Source of the DNA: Salinicola endophyticus
GTDB lineage: Bacteria; Pseudomonadota; Gammaproteobacteria; Pseudomonadales; Halomonadaceae
DNA length: 64,000 nucleotides
Assembly: GCF_003206575.1 (NCBI RefSeq)
Contig: NZ_PZJO01000008.1
Location: 62,001-126,000, forward strand
Direction of reading: 5' to 3'
The notes beneath the pieces were generated by a model. It was not told the DNA's origin, did not search any database, and saw only the letters and a list, made by a program, of their open reading frames with translations. Made by a program: the position numbers and the translations under genes. Below, one piece after another: positions 49,230 through 57,265 of the stretch. Position 1 is the stretch's first letter; each line of letters opens with the position of its first letter.

Positions 49230-50252
49230 ATGCTGAACAAGACACTGCGCGCTGCCTGTCTGGCGCTGGGCATGACCACCGTGACCCTGGCCTCGCTGCC
49301 GGTTCACGCCACCGACGATACCGCGATCTGCTACAACTGCCCGCCGGAGTGGGCCGACTGGGGCACCCAGTTGAAGGCCATCGAGGCCGATACCGGCGTC
49401 CATGTCCCCCAGGACAACAAGAACTCCGGCCAGTCGCTGGCCTCGCTGGTGGCGGAGAAGAACAACCCGGTGGCGGACGTGGTCTATTACGGCGTCACCT
49501 TCGGTATCCAGGCCGCCAAACAGGGGCTGGTACAGCCCTACAAGCCGGCCCACTGGGATGCGATCCCTGCCGATCTCAAGGACCCGGACGGCAAGTGGTT
49601 CGCGATCCACTCCGGCACCCTGGGCTTCATGGTCAACGTCGATGCGCTGCACGGCCTGCCGGTGCCGCAGTCGTGGAGCGACCTGCTCAAGCCCGAGTAC
49701 CGCACCATGGTCGGCTATCTCGACCCCGGTTCGGCGTTCGTCGGCTATGTCGGTGCGGTCGCCGTCAACCGCGCCCTGGGCGGCACACTCGACGACTTCA
49801 CCCCGGCCATCGAGTGGTTCCAGAAGCTGCAGGCCAACAGCCCCATCGTGCCCAAGCAGACCGCCTACGCCCGGGTGCTCTCCGGCGAGATTCCGATCCT
49901 GCTCGACTACGACTTCAACGCCTATCGCGCGCGCTACCAGGACCACGCCAATGTGCGCTTCGTGATTCCGCAGGAGGGCACCATCAGCGTGCTCTACGTG
50001 ATGAGCCTGGTGGCCAACGACCCGAACCCCGCGGCGGCCAAGAAGGTGCTCGACTATGTGCTCTCCGACAAGGGTCAGGCGATCTGGGCCAACGCCTACC
50101 TGCGCCCGGTACGCCCGGAAGCGATCTCGCAGGAAGCCCAGAGCAAGTTCCTCCCGGCCAGCGACTACGCCCGCGCCGGTACCGTCGACTACACCCAGAT
50201 GGCGGCGGCGCAGCGCGCCTTCGCCCAGCGCTACGCCGACGAGGTGAATTGA
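49230..50252 (+). CDS. ABC transporter periplasmic binding protein (organophosphate candidate)
   Basis: 340 aa. Signal peptide about residues 1-27 (cleavage after VHA). The mature part begins with a Cys pair (ICYNCPPEWADWG) and continues with NKNSGQSLASLVAEKNN and VVYYGVTFGIQA, resembling the Fe3+/thiamine/2-aminoethylphosphonate binding-protein group. The frame opens upstream at 49134, but ATG 49230 with GAGGA starts the signal peptide. Its stop overlaps the first permease start. Ligand unproven; Pho control and the GpdQ-type enzyme in the operon suggest a glycerophosphodiester or phosphonate. Confidence 0.8.
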   Translation: MLNKTLRAACLALGMTTVTLASLPVHATDDTAICYNCPPEWADWGTQLKAIEADTGVHVPQDNKNSGQSLASLVAEKNNPVADVVYYGVTFGIQAAKQGLVQPYKPAHWDAIPADLKDPDGKWFAIHSGTLGFMVNVDALHGLPVPQSWSDLLKPEYRTMVGYLDPGSAFVGYVGAVAVNRALGGTLDDFTPAIEWFQKLQANSPIVPKQTAYARVLSGEIPILLDYDFNAYRARYQDHANVRFVIPQEGTISVLYVMSLVANDPNPAAAKKVLDYVLSDKGQAIWANAYLRPVRPEAISQEAQSKFLPASDYARAGTVDYTQMAAAQRAFAQRYADEVN

Positions 50253-51133
50253 TGATGGCGGCCCCGCACCGGGCCGCCCCGCTCACTTCGCGGGGCGGTC
50301 GCCGGGCGGCGCTGGCGGGGCGCCGCGCCTGGCTGCCCATCGCCATACCCGCCGCCACGCTGTTCATCGCCTTCTGGCTGCTGCCGATGGCCAAGCTGGC
50401 CGGGCTGGGGGCGGCCACGCCCCAGGGCATGGAGAGCTCGGCCTACTGGCTGGTGGTGACCCAGCCGCGCTACTGGCACAGCCTGGCCAATACGGTGGCG
50501 CTGTCACTGGGGGCGACCCTCGCCACCCTGGCCATCGCGCTGCCGGTCAGCCGCTTTCTGGCCCGGCATCCGCACTTCCCCGGGCGCCGGGCGCTGATGG
50601 CGCTGCTGCTCTTTCCGCTCGCCTTCCCCGGCGTGGTGGTGGGCTTTCTGGTGATCCTGACCACGGGCCGTCAGGGGGTGCTCAATACGCTTTCGCGGGC
50701 ACTCACCGGCGAGCCGACGGTGCTCGCCTACGGCATGGCCGGGCTGTTCATCGGTTATCTCTACTTTCTGCTGCCGCGCACCATCGGCGTGCTGATGGCA
50801 GCGGTGGAAGGCATCGACAAGCAGTGGCTGGAAGCGGCGCAGACCCTGGGGGCTCGGCCGTGGCGCCGGTTCATCGATATCGAACTGCCGGCGCTCTCCA
50901 GCGCGCTCACTGCCGCCGGGGCGATGTGCTTCGCCACCGCCATGGGCGCCTTCGGCACGGTCTTCACCCTCGGCACCCGGATCGACGTGCTGCCGATCAC
51001 CATCTACGACGAGTTCACCCACTACGCCAATATCCCGGTCGCCGCGGCGCTCTCCGTGGTACTGGGGCTGGCCACCTGGGCGGTGCTCTACGCCGCCAAT
51101 GCATTTGCCGGCCGCGCGGCGCACGGGCGCTGA
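50252..51133 (+). CDS. ABC transporter permease 1 of the LacI/Pho cluster
   Basis: 293 aa, six predicted helices. EAA loop EAAQTLGARPWRRFIDIEL at about residues 193-211. Start ATG 50252 overlaps the binding-protein stop and has GAGGTG upstream; a second ATG follows at 50255. Pairs with the next permease in a 2-aminoethylphosphonate/ferric-type importer arrangement. Confidence 0.88.
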   Translation: MMAAPHRAAPLTSRGGRRAALAGRRAWLPIAIPAATLFIAFWLLPMAKLAGLGAATPQGMESSAYWLVVTQPRYWHSLANTVALSLGATLATLAIALPVSRFLARHPHFPGRRALMALLLFPLAFPGVVVGFLVILTTGRQGVLNTLSRALTGEPTVLAYGMAGLFIGYLYFLLPRTIGVLMAAVEGIDKQWLEAAQTLGARPWRRFIDIELPALSSALTAAGAMCFATAMGAFGTVFTLGTRIDVLPITIYDEFTHYANIPVAAALSVVLGLATWAVLYAANAFAGRAAHGR

Positions 51134-51154
51134 GATGAGCGCAGGAGTTCACCC

Positions 51155-51970
51155 ATGACGCATTCGCGTTTCGACACCCGGCTGGGCCTGGCAGTGACGC
51201 TCGCCGTCACCGCCTTTCTGATCGGCCCGGTACTGCTCTCGGTCAGCGCGGGGCTGACCCGCAACTATTTCGTCGGTCTCGACAGCGGCCTGACGCTCAA
51301 GTGGGTCGCCCAGGTGTGGGAGCTCTACGCCGATACGATCTGGCGCTCCTACGCCGTGGCACTGATCACCCTCGGCGTGACGCTGGCTATCGGGGTACCC
51401 GCCGCCTGGGTGCTGACCCTCTACCCCGGCCGCCTGGCACGCCTGCTGGAGGAGCTGCTGACCCTGCCGGTGGCGGTGCCGGGGCTGGCCACGGCGCTGG
51501 CGCTGATCGTCTCCTGGGGCAGCGTCGGCTGGCTGCGCAGCAGCGTCGCCTTCATCGTCATCGGCCATGTGCTGTTCACCCTGCCGTTCATGGTGCGCGC
51601 CGCCCGGGCCGGCATGCAGGGTAGCGATCTGCGCACCCTGGACGAGGCCGCGGCAACCCTCGGCGCCAGCCACCGCCAGCGCTTCTTCGACATCGTGGTG
51701 CCGGCTGCCAGAAGCGGCATCGTCACCGGGGCGCTGACCGTGGTGACGCTATCCATCGGCGAGTTCAACCTGACCTGGCTGCTGCACACGCCGCTGACCA
51801 AGACCCTGCCGGTGGGGCTGGCCGACAGCTACGCCTCGATGCGGCTCGAAGTCGCCTCCGCCTATACCCTCGTTTTCCTGCTGATGCTGCTGCCGCTGAT
51901 GATCGGCCTGCAGTGGTTCGCCGCGCGCTCGACCCGCAGCGGCGGCCTCTCCCTCGGAGCCTCGACATGA
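51155..51970 (+). CDS. ABC transporter permease 2 of the LacI/Pho cluster
   Basis: 271 aa, six helices; EAA loop EAAATLGASHRQRFFDIVVP at about residues 167-186. It begins 21 nt after permease 1 and its stop overlaps the ATPase start. PhnV/PotC-like second channel subunit. Confidence 0.88.
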   Translation: MTHSRFDTRLGLAVTLAVTAFLIGPVLLSVSAGLTRNYFVGLDSGLTLKWVAQVWELYADTIWRSYAVALITLGVTLAIGVPAAWVLTLYPGRLARLLEELLTLPVAVPGLATALALIVSWGSVGWLRSSVAFIVIGHVLFTLPFMVRAARAGMQGSDLRTLDEAAATLGASHRQRFFDIVVPAARSGIVTGALTVVTLSIGEFNLTWLLHTPLTKTLPVGLADSYASMRLEVASAYTLVFLLMLLPLMIGLQWFAARSTRSGGLSLGAST

Positions 51971-53049
51971 ACATCGCAACGCCCGCCCGCTCGATGGCGT
52001 CCGGCACGACCGGCGCACCGCGCCACCCCAGCACCGCCAAGACGCCGACCGCCACGGCGCTGGCGATTCGTCTGACCCGCTGCGCCAAGACCTGGCCGGA
52101 CGGCACCCGCGCGCTCGAACCGCTCGATCTGGAGGTACAGGCCGGGGAGACACTGGCACTGCTCGGCCCCTCGGGCTGCGGCAAGACCACCCTGCTGCGC
52201 ATGATCTGCGGGCTGGAGCAGGCCGACGACGGTAGCCGGATCGACTTCGGCGATACGGACGTCACCCGGGTGGCGCCAGAGGCGCGCGGGGTCGGGGTGG
52301 TCTTCCAGGGCTATGCGCTGTTTCCCAACATGAGCGTGGCGGGGAACGTCGGCTACGGCCTGAAGATCCGCGGCGTGGATGCCGCCACCCGCAGACGGCG
52401 GGTCAGCGAGATGCTGGCGCTGGTCGAGCTGGAGGCGCTGGCGGAACGCCGGATCGATCAGCTCTCCGGCGGCCAGCGCCAACGCGTGGCGCTGGCCCGG
52501 GCGATCGCCATCGAGCCCCGGGTGCTGCTGCTCGACGAACCACTCACCGCCCTGGATGCCCGCCTGCGCCAGCAGTTACGGGTCGATCTCGCGGCACTGC
52601 TGCGCCGGCTCGGGATCACCTGCGTGATCGTCACCCACGATCAGGAGGAGGCGATGATGCTGGGCGACCGCGTGGCGGTGATGTCCGCCGGCCGCCTGGA
52701 GCAGCTCGGCACCCCGGAAACCCTCTACCGCCAGCCGGCTTCGCCGTTCGTCGCCGACTTCCTCGGCACCCTGTGCCGGCTGCAGGGCGAGGCGGTGCGC
52801 CATCACCACGGCGTCGACACGCTCACCTTCCGCCCCCATGAGGTTCGTCTCGACGCCCCCGGTAGCGGGCTCGAGGCGCGGATCGAGGCGCGCTTCTTCC
52901 TCGGCAGCCACGTGCGCTTCGAGCTACGCCTCGACGACGGCCAGCGCTGCACCGCCCTGGCCACGGCCAGCGCCGGCTGGCAGCCGGGCGAGCGCGTCGG
53001 TATCAGCCTCATCCCTACCCCGCCGGCCCAGGAGACCCTGCCATGCTGA
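51967..53049 (+). CDS. ABC transporter ATPase of the LacI/Pho cluster
   Basis: 360 aa. Walker A GPSGCGKTT, Q-loop FQGYALFPNMSV, signature [14 protein letters not shown], Walker B VLLLDEPLTALD, H-loop VTHDQEEA, and a C-terminal TOBE-type domain (TFRPHEVRLD...). Frame opens at 51913, but ATG 51967 overlaps the permease TGA and has GGAG upstream. A Ser/Thr/Ala-rich tail of ~25 residues precedes the ATPase fold. The last 7 nt overlap the phosphodiesterase gene. Confidence 0.9.
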   Translation: MNIATPARSMASGTTGAPRHPSTAKTPTATALAIRLTRCAKTWPDGTRALEPLDLEVQAGETLALLGPSGCGKTTLLRMICGLEQADDGSRIDFGDTDVTRVAPEARGVGVVFQGYALFPNMSVAGNVGYGLKIRGVDAATRRRRVSEMLALVELEALAERRIDQLSGGQRQRVALARAIAIEPRVLLLDEPLTALDARLRQQLRVDLAALLRRLGITCVIVTHDQEEAMMLGDRVAVMSAGRLEQLGTPETLYRQPASPFVADFLGTLCRLQGEAVRHHHGVDTLTFRPHEVRLDAPGSGLEARIEARFFLGSHVRFELRLDDGQRCTALATASAGWQPGERVGISLIPTPPAQETLPC

Positions 53050-53864
53050 TCGCCCAGATCACCGACCTGCATCTACGCCGCCCCGGCCAGAAGGCGTACC
53101 GGGTGGTCGAGACAGACCGTTATCTCACCCCGGCGGTGGCTGCGCTGAATGCCCTCGATCCGCGCCCGGACGTGGTGCTGATCAGCGGCGATGCCACCGA
53201 TTTCGGCCGCCCGGAAGAGTACGCCACGCTGGCCGAGCAACTCCAGCCGCTGGAGATCCCCTGGTACCTGATCCCCGGCAACCACGACGATCGCCAGGCG
53301 CTACGCGCGGCCTTCCCGACACACGACTACCTGGGCGGCCCGGAGCAGACCTTCATCCAGTACGTCGTCGAAGACTTCCCGCTGCGCCTGATCGGGCTCG
53401 ATACCCTGGTTCCCGGCGAGAGTCGCGGCGAGCTCTGCGCCGAGCGGCTCGACTGGCTCGCCGCGCGGCTCGCCGAGCAGCCCGAACGCCCGACCCTGAT
53501 CTTCATGCATCATCCGCCATTCGCCACCGGCATCGCGCACATGGACGCCATCGGCCTGGCCGGCGCTGCCGAGATGGCCGCGATCGTGGCCGATTACCCC
53601 AATGTGGAGCGCATCATCTGCGGGCACGTGCATCGCACCATCTTCCAGCGCTTCGCCGGCACCCTCGCCAGTTGCTGCCCCAGTACCGCCCACCAGGTCG
53701 CCCTCGACCTGCGCGAAGACGGCGCCTCCGCCTTCGTGCTGGAACCGCCGGGCTACCATCTGCACCTGTGGCGCGACGGGGTGCTGACCACCCACCATGC
53801 GGTGATCGGCGACTACGCCGGGCCCTACCCGTTTCGCGAGGCGGGCGGGCTGATCGACGAGTGA
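53043..53864 (+). CDS. gpdQ: GpdQ-type glycerophosphodiesterase (binuclear metallophosphoesterase)
   Basis: 273 aa, class III phosphodiesterase fold. The metal ligands fall at the residue numbers known for Enterobacter GpdQ: D8 and H10 (ITDLH), D50 (SGD), N80 (GNHDD), H156 (FMHHPP), H195 and H197 (GHVH). That enzyme (274 aa) hydrolyses glycerophosphoethanolamine and many other diesters to glycerol-3-P plus alcohol. No signal peptide, so cytoplasmic: it would act on diesters brought in by the ABC importer. Start overlaps the ATPase stop by 7 nt, so expression is coupled. Confidence 0.9.
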   Translation: MLIAQITDLHLRRPGQKAYRVVETDRYLTPAVAALNALDPRPDVVLISGDATDFGRPEEYATLAEQLQPLEIPWYLIPGNHDDRQALRAAFPTHDYLGGPEQTFIQYVVEDFPLRLIGLDTLVPGESRGELCAERLDWLAARLAEQPERPTLIFMHHPPFATGIAHMDAIGLAGAAEMAAIVADYPNVERIICGHVHRTIFQRFAGTLASCCPSTAHQVALDLREDGASAFVLEPPGYHLHLWRDGVLTTHHAVIGDYAGPYPFREAGGLIDE

Positions 53865-53985
53865 GGTGAGGATGAGTGGGGAGTGAGAATGAGAGAGGTG
53901 AGCCGGCCGGCGTAGCAGGTCGCGTCGGCCCGTCGCGATCGCGCCCCGCTCGACGAAGGTCTAAGTGCCAAATGTCCGCCGAGAC

Positions 53986-54001
53986 TGTACAAGTTTGTAC
54001 A
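53986..54001 (+). promoter_or_regulatory. GntR operator overlapping the gntR start
   Basis: Perfect dyad TGTACAA-GT-TTGTACA whose last base is the A of the ATG at 54001; a further TGTAC half-site lies at about 54011. Symmetry and placement indicate autorepression by the GntR protein. The start has no separate Shine-Dalgarno. Confidence 0.7.
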
Positions 54002-54708
54002 TGAGCAAACCTGTACGATTTGATAAAAAGCAACGCGTCGTCGATGAGCTGGGCCGCCGCATCCGCAGCGGTGAATGGTCCTCCGGCCATCAGCTGCCCG
54101 GCGAGCACCAGCTGGCGAGCGAGTTCAACGTCAGCCGCGGCACGCTGCGCCAGGCCCTGCTGGAACTTCAGCGCCAGCAGTACATCGCCACCCAGAGCGG
54201 CGTGGGCTCCTTCGTCACCTTCGACGGCATCGCCCTCGACCAGCAGCAGGGCTGGGCCCGCGCGCTGGCCCGCTCCGGGGTGCGTATCGTCACCGAGCTG
54301 TTGAGTCTCCAGTGCGTCGATGAGACGGCCCTGGGCGAGCGCGTCGACTGCTCCCGCTTCGTGGAGATCGTGCGCCGCCGGCGTCTGGCCGAGGGCGAGA
54401 TCGTCTCGCTGGAGCGCTCGCTGATACCGGCACGCGGCCAGCTGGCCCAGCTCCCCGAGCGCGGGCTGATCAACGACTCCATCACCGACACCCTGGCCGC
54501 CCATGAGCTGGTGGCGGCGCGCGGCGAGCAGTGGCTGAGCCTGGCCGCCCTCGATGCGCAGCAGGCCGATAGGCTAGAGCGGCCGGCGGGCACCCTGTTC
54601 ATGCAGTCGACGCGGCTGACCCTGGATACCCAGGATCGTTTCGTCGAGCACGTGACCAGCCTGCTCGATCCGGCCCACTTCCACTTCCATCTGGCTTTCG
54701 ATTCATGA
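54001..54708 (+). CDS. GntR/UTRA regulator of the nucleoside-type cluster
   Basis: 235 aa. Winged helix at residues 8-75 (RIRSGEWSSGHQLPGEHQLA, SRGTLRQALLELQRQQYIAT) and a UTRA domain (EIVSLERSLIPARG and HVTSLLDPAHFHF). A GTG start at 53965 with GAAGGT upstream is possible and would add 12 residues, but ATG 54001 fits the family better. Its stop overlaps the glycohydrolase start. Ligand is probably a nucleoside or ribosyl compound, by context. Confidence 0.87.
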   Translation: MSKPVRFDKKQRVVDELGRRIRSGEWSSGHQLPGEHQLASEFNVSRGTLRQALLELQRQQYIATQSGVGSFVTFDGIALDQQQGWARALARSGVRIVTELLSLQCVDETALGERVDCSRFVEIVRRRRLAEGEIVSLERSLIPARGQLAQLPERGLINDSITDTLAAHELVAARGEQWLSLAALDAQQADRLERPAGTLFMQSTRLTLDTQDRFVEHVTSLLDPAHFHFHLAFDS

Positions 54709-55736
54709 CCGACTCCTCTGCCGCGCCCGACCTGCGCCGTCGGGCGCTGGGCGCTTTTTACGGCCTGGCCCTGGGCGATGCGCTGGGCATGCCGACCCAA
54801 TCCTTCAGCCGCGCCGAGATCCACCAGCGCTTCGGCACCCTCGACACCCTGCACGACGGGCCGGCGGATCAACCCATCGCGCCCCACATGCCCGCCGGCT
54901 CGATCACCGACGATACCGAGCAGGCCGTGCTGGTGGCCGAACTGCTGATCAGCGGTCACGGCCATATCGAGCCGTTGGCCTTCGCCCGCGCCCTCACTGC
55001 CTGGGAAGCCGATATGAAGGCTCGGGGCTCGCAGGATCTGCTGGGGCCCTCCACCAACCGTGCCCTGGCGATGATCGCCGAGGGCGTCGGCCCCGAGCAG
55101 AGCGGGCGCTTCGGTACCACCAATGGTGCCGCCATGCGTATCACCCCGGTGGCCATCGCCACCCCGTCAGAACCCCGCAAGACGCTGCTCGAGGCGGTGA
55201 TCGAGGCCAGCCAGGTGACCCACAACACCTCGCTGGGCATTGCCAGCGCCGCGGCCGTCGCCGGGGCCATCTCGGCAGGCCTGGAGGGCGCACCGCTGGC
55301 GCAGGCGCTGAGTGTCGGTCATGAACTGGCCGTGCTGGGCGAGCAGCGGGGGCACTGGAGTGCCGGCGGCCTGATCTCGGCGCGCATCGCCTGGGCGCGC
55401 CAGTTGGTCCGGGGCTGCGACCACGAGACGGGCGTCGCGCTGATCCATGATCTGATCGGCACCTCGGTCGCCTCCCAGGAGTCGGTGGTCGCCACCTTCG
55501 CCCTCGCCGAACTCGCCGGCGACGAGCCGCTGGCGGCGCTCACCCTGGCTGCCGGCATCGGCGGTGACACCGATACCATCGCCGCCATGCTGGGCGCCAT
55601 CCTCGGCGCCTGCCACGGCCCCGAAGGCTTGCCCGCCAAACTGGTGGAGCAAGTCGCGCGCGTCAGCCACTTCGACCCGGAACCCCTCGTCGATCAATTG
55701 CTGGCGCTGCGTCGGCGCCATAGCCAGCACGACTAA
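54705..55736 (+). CDS. ADP-ribosylglycohydrolase-family enzyme
   Basis: 343 aa. All family metal-site motifs are intact: GLALGDALGMP (residues 20-30), GSITDDTEQAVLV (about residues 64-76) and GIGGDTDTIAAMLGAI (about residues 285-300). Known members remove ADP-ribose from proteins or hydrolyse O-acetyl-ADP-ribose; some act on N-glycosidic bonds of small ribosyl compounds. Here it sits between a GntR regulator and a nucleobase/nucleoside permease plus sugar kinase, so cleavage of an imported N-ribosyl compound is more likely than protein de-modification. Coupled to gntR by ATGA. Its 3' end carries a 16-bp repeat. Confidence 0.88.
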   Translation: MTDSSAAPDLRRRALGAFYGLALGDALGMPTQSFSRAEIHQRFGTLDTLHDGPADQPIAPHMPAGSITDDTEQAVLVAELLISGHGHIEPLAFARALTAWEADMKARGSQDLLGPSTNRALAMIAEGVGPEQSGRFGTTNGAAMRITPVAIATPSEPRKTLLEAVIEASQVTHNTSLGIASAAAVAGAISAGLEGAPLAQALSVGHELAVLGEQRGHWSAGGLISARIAWARQLVRGCDHETGVALIHDLIGTSVASQESVVATFALAELAGDEPLAALTLAAGIGGDTDTIAAMLGAILGACHGPEGLPAKLVEQVARVSHFDPEPLVDQLLALRRRHSQHD

Positions 55737-55786
55737 TCGCCAGCACCACTAATTGCCAGCACCACCAATCCCCAGGACCACTCACA
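55723..55786. repeat. 16-bp tandem repeat starting in the glycohydrolase 3' end
   Basis: AGCCAGCACGACTAAT, CGCCAGCACCACTAAT, TGCCAGCACCACCAAT and a degenerate fourth copy. The first covers the final codons and TAA stop, the rest fill most of the gap to the NCS1 permease gene. Confidence 0.8.
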
Positions 55787-55801
55787 CCCTGGACCAATAG
55801 G

Positions 55802-57265
55802 ATGAACGCCATGGCCTCTCTCGATGCGTCGGCCTCAAAAGCGGGACAACTGGAAACACGCGGGATCGAGCCGGCACCGGAGGCGGAGTGCCACGGCCAT
55901 CCGCTGCAGCTGTTCTGGGTCTGGTTCGCCGCCAATATCAGCATTCTCGGCCTGCCGCTGGGCGCGACCCTGGTCGTCTATCAGCAGCTGGCGATCTGGC
56001 AGGCGTTCATCGTCGCGGTGATCGGCGCCGGCGGCTCGTTTGCCGTGGTGGGGTTGATCTCGATCGCCGGCCGGCGTGGGCGCGCCCCCAGCCTGACCCT
56101 CTCCCGTGCGATCTTCGGGGTTCGGGGCAATGTCGGCCCCACGCTGGTCTCGCTGATGTCGCGACTGGGCTGGGAGACGGTCAATACCACCACCGCGGCC
56201 TATGCGCTGCTGTCACTCTCGGCGATCGTGTTCGGCACGGCGCCCAGCGCGGTCGCGATGCCTCTGCTGACGCTGGTGTTCATCGCCCTGTTCGTGATCT
56301 GCACCCTGCTGGTCTCGGGACTGGGCCACGCCACGCTGCTGGTCATTCAGAAGTGGGCGACCTGGGGCTTCGGCGCGCTGAACATCGTGGTCGCGCTGTT
56401 CCTGATGGCGACCATCGACTGGCAGGCCGTCGCCGATACCCCGGCGGCGCCCCTCAGCGCCGTGCTGATCGGCATCGGCACCATCGCCGCCGGCACCGGC
56501 ATCGGCTGGGCCAACGCCGGCGCCGATATGTCCCGCTACCAGCATGGCCGGGTGAAGGGCGGGTCGCTGGTGCTCTCCGCGGCCGCCGGTGCGGGTATCC
56601 CGCTGGTCCTGCTGATCACCCTGGGCGGGCTGATCTCCGCCGGCGACGGTCACCTGGCCTCGGCCAACGATCCCATCGCGGCGATCCGTGCCATGCTGCC
56701 CGACTGGATGGCGGTGCCCTATCTGCTGGCGGCCTTCGGCGGGCTGCTGCTCTCCAACAACCTGTCGGTCTACTCCGCCGGGCTCACCACCCTGACCCTG
56801 GGGCTGCGCGTGAAGCGGGTCTACGCCGTGGTGGTGGATGTCGTGGCGATCTTCGCCGGCTCCATCTACTTCATGCTGATCGCCGGCGACTTCTACGGCC
56901 CGTTCATCTCCTTCATCAGCCTGCTGGCCGTGCCCATCACCGCCTGGGTCGGTGTATTCCTGGTGGATCTGATCCATCGCCACCACTTCTCGGGTCCGGA
57001 TCTGCTCGACGTCAGCCCGACCAGCGCCTACTGGTATCACGGCGGTGTCGAATGGCGCGCCTTCACCAGCTGGGCGCTGGCGATCGTGATCGGCTTCTGC
57101 TTCACCAGCATCGGCATCAGCGGGCATGTCTGGTTCACTGGCGTGCTGGCCGACAGCTGGCTGGGGCGCAACGGGCTGGGCTGGATCGCCACCTTCGTGG
57201 TGGCCGCCGGCAGCTACCTGATGATGGGCGGTGCGAGGCATACGGCGCTGGCGGTGGCACGGTGA
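55802..57265 (+). CDS. NCS1-family nucleobase/nucleoside permease
   Basis: 487 aa with about 12 helices, of the NCS1 (cytosine, allantoin, hydantoin, thiamine-type) family. The signature SLTLSRAIFGVRGNVGPTLV near residues 98-117 and IGTIAAGTGIGWANAGADMS are visible, with PTSAYWYHGGVEWRAF near the C-terminus. Start at 55802 or 55811; AGGA favours 55811. Its stop overlaps the PfkB kinase start (GTGA). Substrate unknown; a ribosylated base would fit the neighbours. Confidence 0.88.
   Translation: MNAMASLDASASKAGQLETRGIEPAPEAECHGHPLQLFWVWFAANISILGLPLGATLVVYQQLAIWQAFIVAVIGAGGSFAVVGLISIAGRRGRAPSLTLSRAIFGVRGNVGPTLVSLMSRLGWETVNTTTAAYALLSLSAIVFGTAPSAVAMPLLTLVFIALFVICTLLVSGLGHATLLVIQKWATWGFGALNIVVALFLMATIDWQAVADTPAAPLSAVLIGIGTIAAGTGIGWANAGADMSRYQHGRVKGGSLVLSAAAGAGIPLVLLITLGGLISAGDGHLASANDPIAAIRAMLPDWMAVPYLLAAFGGLLLSNNLSVYSAGLTTLTLGLRVKRVYAVVVDVVAIFAGSIYFMLIAGDFYGPFISFISLLAVPITAWVGVFLVDLIHRHHFSGPDLLDVSPTSAYWYHGGVEWRAFTSWALAIVIGFCFTSIGISGHVWFTGVLADSWLGRNGLGWIATFVVAAGSYLMMGGARHTALAVAR

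Noticed and set aside
49349-50251. Upstream extension of the first permease frame
   Set aside because: Shadow of the binding-protein gene; start and stop overlap at 50252.
55888-57261. Upstream extension of the PfkB kinase frame
   Set aside because: Shadow of the NCS1 permease gene; the kinase starts at the GTG at 57262.
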